A model generated the notes under the pieces. It worked only from the letters and a program-made list of their open reading frames with translations, searched no databases and was not told the origin of the DNA. Positions 61,723-64,000 of a stretch of 64,000 bases of DNA are shown piece after piece (positions within the stretch are counted from its first letter, which is position 1; the number at the start of each line of letters is the position of its first letter). This stretch comes from Candidatus Zixiibacteriota bacterium (GTDB lineage Bacteria; Zixibacteria; MSB-5A5; GN15; PGXB01), in contig JAFGAL010000020.1 of NCBI GenBank assembly GCA_016933695.1, positions 1-64,000 on the forward strand. Reading direction: 5' to 3'. The position numbers and the translations under genes are program-made.

Positions 61723-63252
61723 ATGACCACACCAATCACCAAAATTCTGGTTGCGAATCGGGGCGAGATTGCGATCCGTGTCATTCGCGCCTGTCGCGAT
61801 GCGAAAATTACATCGGTCGCGATCTATTCGGGATGCGACGACACCGCGTACCATGTCCGTCTGGCCGACGAGGCGTACTGGGTCGGGCCGGCGCCGTCAC
61901 GCGACAGCTATCTCAATCAGCGGCGGATCATCGAAGTCGCGAAAATTTCCGGCGCACAGGCGATTCATCCCGGCTACGGTTTTCTGGCCGAGAACGCCGC
62001 GTTCGCGAAGTTGTGCGAAGACAGCGGGATTATTTTTATCGGCCCCAAATCAGAAACGATTGCGCTGTTGGGCGACAAACTGGAAGCCCGTCGCACCGCG
62101 ATCAAGGCGGGTTTGCCGGTAGTACCCGGAACCGACTTTGATATTACCGATATGAGTCAGGTTAAACAAAACGCACAGGAAATAGGATTCCCGATACTGG
62201 TCAAGGCGGCGGCCGGCGGCGGCGGCAAGGGGATGCGGGTGGTGCGCGCCGATGATCCGCTGGAGGAATCGATTGCATCGGCGGTGCGCGAGGCGGGATC
62301 GGCATTCGGCGACGGTCGAGTGTATTTCGAGCGCTATCTGGAACGACCGCGTCACGTGGAAATACAAATTTTGGCGGACATGCACGGCAATGCCATCCAT
62401 CTCGGTGAGCGGGAATGCTCGGTGCAACGCCGCCATCAGAAAGTTATCGAAGAATCCCCGTCGCCGATCATGACCGAGGAGCTTCGATCCCGTATGGGCA
62501 AGGCGGCGGTGGACATTGTCAAAGAGTCCGGCTATATCGGCGCCGGGACAGTGGAGTTTCTGGTCGATCAGGACCGCAGTTTTTATTTCCTCGAAGTCAA
62601 CACGCGTCTGCAGGTGGAGCATCCGGTAACCGAGATGGTGACCGGCATCGACATCGTCCGCGAGCAGTTCCGAATCGCTGAGGGACAGGAATTGTCATTC
62701 CGGCAGGAAGACGTTCGCCCGTACGGCCATGCCATCGAGTGTCGTATCTATGCCGAGGACCCGCATCAGGATTTCATGCCGTCGACCGGCACGATCACCG
62801 AATACCGCGAACCGGCCGGTCCTGGAATCAGGATCGATTCGGGGGTTCTGTCCGGTTCGGAAATTCCCATCTATTATGACCCGATCATCGCCAAGCTGGT
62901 GATCTGGGGACGAACCCGCGAAGAAGCCATGGAACGCACCCTGCGGGCGGTGATGGAATACCGTATTTCCGGGGTACACACCACGCTGGATTTCGCCTGC
63001 GCGGTGATGCGGTCGCGGGGATTCATTCTCGGCGATTACGCCACTGATTTTATCGACCGCGAATTTCCGAAGCGGGATTTCGTCTGCCGCGACGCCACCG
63101 TGGAGGAACGCGCCGCGATTGCCGCGATTCTCTATGAACATCTCAGCCGCCATAAAGTCACCACCACCATGGCACGCACACCGCAGGATGATTCCGGATG
63201 GAAAGCGTATCATCGCGCCCGGGGTGTCAGGCGTTTGAACGGGGGGAGATGA
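61723..63252 (+). CDS. Biotin carboxylase subunit (acetyl/propionyl-CoA carboxylase)
   Basis: A 509-residue ATP-grasp enzyme that carboxylates biotin on the carrier protein with ATP and bicarbonate. Blocks: KILVANRGEIAIRVIRACRD, IHPGYGFLAENAAFA, KAAAGGGGKGMRVVR (ATP-binding glycine loop), EVNTRLQVEHPVTEMVTGIDIV and HAIECRIYAEDP. Unlike fused PccA chains it stops after the biotin carboxylase part, with a 50-residue tail, so biotin is on a separate protein. The stop codon overlaps an in-frame ATGA of the BCCP gene. It may also serve acetyl-CoA carboxylase if no other accC exists. Confidence 0.95.
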   Translation: MTTPITKILVANRGEIAIRVIRACRDAKITSVAIYSGCDDTAYHVRLADEAYWVGPAPSRDSYLNQRRIIEVAKISGAQAIHPGYGFLAENAAFAKLCEDSGIIFIGPKSETIALLGDKLEARRTAIKAGLPVVPGTDFDITDMSQVKQNAQEIGFPILVKAAAGGGGKGMRVVRADDPLEESIASAVREAGSAFGDGRVYFERYLERPRHVEIQILADMHGNAIHLGERECSVQRRHQKVIEESPSPIMTEELRSRMGKAAVDIVKESGYIGAGTVEFLVDQDRSFYFLEVNTRLQVEHPVTEMVTGIDIVREQFRIAEGQELSFRQEDVRPYGHAIECRIYAEDPHQDFMPSTGTITEYREPAGPGIRIDSGVLSGSEIPIYYDPIIAKLVIWGRTREEAMERTLRAVMEYRISGVHTTLDFACAVMRSRGFILGDYATDFIDREFPKRDFVCRDATVEERAAIAAILYEHLSRHKVTTTMARTPQDDSGWKAYHRARGVRRLNGGR

Positions 63253-63254
63253 GT

Positions 63255-63773
63255 ATGCCGCATACACGAGACCGATATATTGTCACGGTCGACGACCGTG
63301 AGTTCGATGTCACGATTTCCCGCGATGTCGAGGGGTACGTGCTCGAGCACAAGGGCGAGAAACGACACGTCGCGGTGCGTCGTCTTTCGGAGAAAAAATT
63401 CCTGTTGAATATTGACGCGGCATCATCCGAGGTCGATATTGCCCGCGACGGCAATAAGCTGGACGTGTTTCTCGAAGGGAAACACATGGACGTCCGGGTT
63501 GAACCGTATGATCTGGCCGAACTGCGCAAGCGCGCCGGGCTGGCGGTCGACGGGCCGGAGGAGAAAGTGATTCGGGCGCCGATGCCGGGGCTGGTGCTGA
63601 CCTCCGAGGTGAAACCCGGAGAAAAGGTTGAAAAAGGAAAAACGTTGATTATCATAGAAGCGATGAAGATGGAAAACATGATCCGCGCGCCATTTCCCGG
63701 GACGGTCAAGGAGATATTCGTCGACGCCGGACAGGCCGTGGAAAAAAACGACAAACTGATGGAGTTGGAATAG
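63255..63773 (+). CDS. Biotin carboxyl carrier protein
   Basis: A 172-residue protein with a C-terminal biotinyl domain: IRAPMPGLVLTSEVKPGEKV, then EAMKMENMIRAPFPGTVKEI, with the biotinylated Lys at about residue 138. The N-terminal 85 residues are a small beta domain (YIVTVDDREFDVTISRD) typical of oxaloacetate/propionyl-CoA carboxylase carriers and not of AccB. The track start 63198 is too early. ATG 63249 overlaps the carboxylase stop (ATGA), but GGGGGAG stands six bases before ATG 63255, which I chose. It completes a three-part carboxylase with the two upstream genes. Confidence 0.93.
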   Translation: MPHTRDRYIVTVDDREFDVTISRDVEGYVLEHKGEKRHVAVRRLSEKKFLLNIDAASSEVDIARDGNKLDVFLEGKHMDVRVEPYDLAELRKRAGLAVDGPEEKVIRAPMPGLVLTSEVKPGEKVEKGKTLIIIEAMKMENMIRAPFPGTVKEIFVDAGQAVEKNDKLMELE

Positions 63774-63777
63774 GACA

Positions 63778-64000
63778 ATGCGCTTTTGTAGACTATTTTT
63801 CGTGGCCATCCTGGCCGTTATATTGATCGGTTGTTCGACAGAGAATCAAACCACCAAGCCGTTGGGTGATCTGTCGGGGTTATCCTATGATCCCGTCGAG
63901 GCGGAAAAAGAAATTCGGGACAACCTGATGGAATTTTTTAAACGCATTCGCGAGGGCGACAAAACGGTCATGTACGAGCAGGAGTTCGATTATTACCATA
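63778..64000 (+). CDS. Lipoprotein, partial (cut by window end)
   Basis: Not in the ORF track because it runs off the window. From ATG 63778, MRFCRLFFVAILAVILIGCS is a lipoprotein signal with lipobox LIGC, followed by a charged helical region (EKEIRDNLMEFFKRIREGDKT). It starts five bases after the BCCP stop, so it is probably in the operon. At least 74 codons are present. I do not recognise the family. Confidence 0.7.
   Translation, partial: MRFCRLFFVAILAVILIGCSTENQTTKPLGDLSGLSYDPVEAEKEIRDNLMEFFKRIREGDKTVMYEQEFDYYH

Overview
The window is chromosomal DNA from a Gram-negative bacterium of moderate GC content, most plausibly an uncultured lineage of the FCB superphylum (Zixibacteria, Latescibacteria, KSB1 and relatives are candidates; I cannot fix the phylum without a tree). 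The clues are two secreted proteins with NPFN-type C-terminal sorting domains, a Wza-like exporter, several lipoproteins and an HrcA-type CIRCE element. Promoters that I can read look like ordinary sigma70 sites (TTGACA, 16-17 bp, TATAAT-like) rather than Bacteroidota-type sites. No phage, IS element, CRISPR array or plasmid function was seen.

Layout. 0.2-1.9 kb: beta-oxidation pair (3-hydroxyacyl-CoA dehydrogenase, crotonase), then a 0.6-kb repeat-rich gap. 2.5-11.1 kb: M1-like metallopeptidase, LysE-type transporter, DNA polymerase III alpha, two thioredoxin-fold envelope proteins and an AT-rich lipoprotein. 11.2-14.4 kb (minus): YciI-like, TudS/DUF1722, GNAT, DUF116 and a TPR lipoprotein. 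14.5-17.4 kb: type III pantothenate kinase and CIRCE-controlled groES-groEL. 17.4-23.3 kb (minus): a translationally coupled operon of three large membrane proteins, two of them paralogues with TPR tails. 23.3-30.2 kb: FAD-binding protein, Fe-alcohol dehydrogenase, glycosyltransferase, an archaeal-type GatE, a cytidylate-kinase-like protein and a histone-H1-like/SWIB fusion.

30.3-43.9 kb is a surface-polysaccharide locus: membrane GT-C/YfhO-like protein, GT2, Wza-like exporter, Wzz-like co-polymerase, WbpD-like acetyltransferase, WbpE-like aminotransferase, MurJ/Wzx-like flippase, a glucuronyl C5-epimerase-family protein, Wzy/O-antigen-ligase-like protein, GT4 and a second DegT aminotransferase. 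Together they suggest a Wzx/Wzy-type polymer containing amino and uronic sugars, with C5-epimerised uronate as a testable prediction. 44-47.4 kb holds the two secreted sorting-domain proteins. 47.7-53.6 kb is housekeeping: a DRG-like P-loop protein with a TGS domain, two tRNAs, a zinc-ribbon coiled-coil protein, guaB, the RNase P RNA gene (absent from the ORF track) and recJ. 53.6-64 kb is a propionyl-CoA/methylmalonyl-CoA module: MeaB, split B12-dependent mutase, acyl-CoA dehydrogenase, a metallo-beta-lactamase-fold hydrolase, carboxyltransferase, biotin carboxylase, biotin carrier protein, and a lipoprotein cut by the window end.

The observations I rate highest are the C5-epimerase-containing polysaccharide locus, the bacterial GatE, the histone-tail/SWIB fusion, and a recurring promoter arrangement that places the transcription start on the ATG (leaderless mRNAs) in at least four genes. 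All assignments rest on motif recognition by eye; no database search was run.
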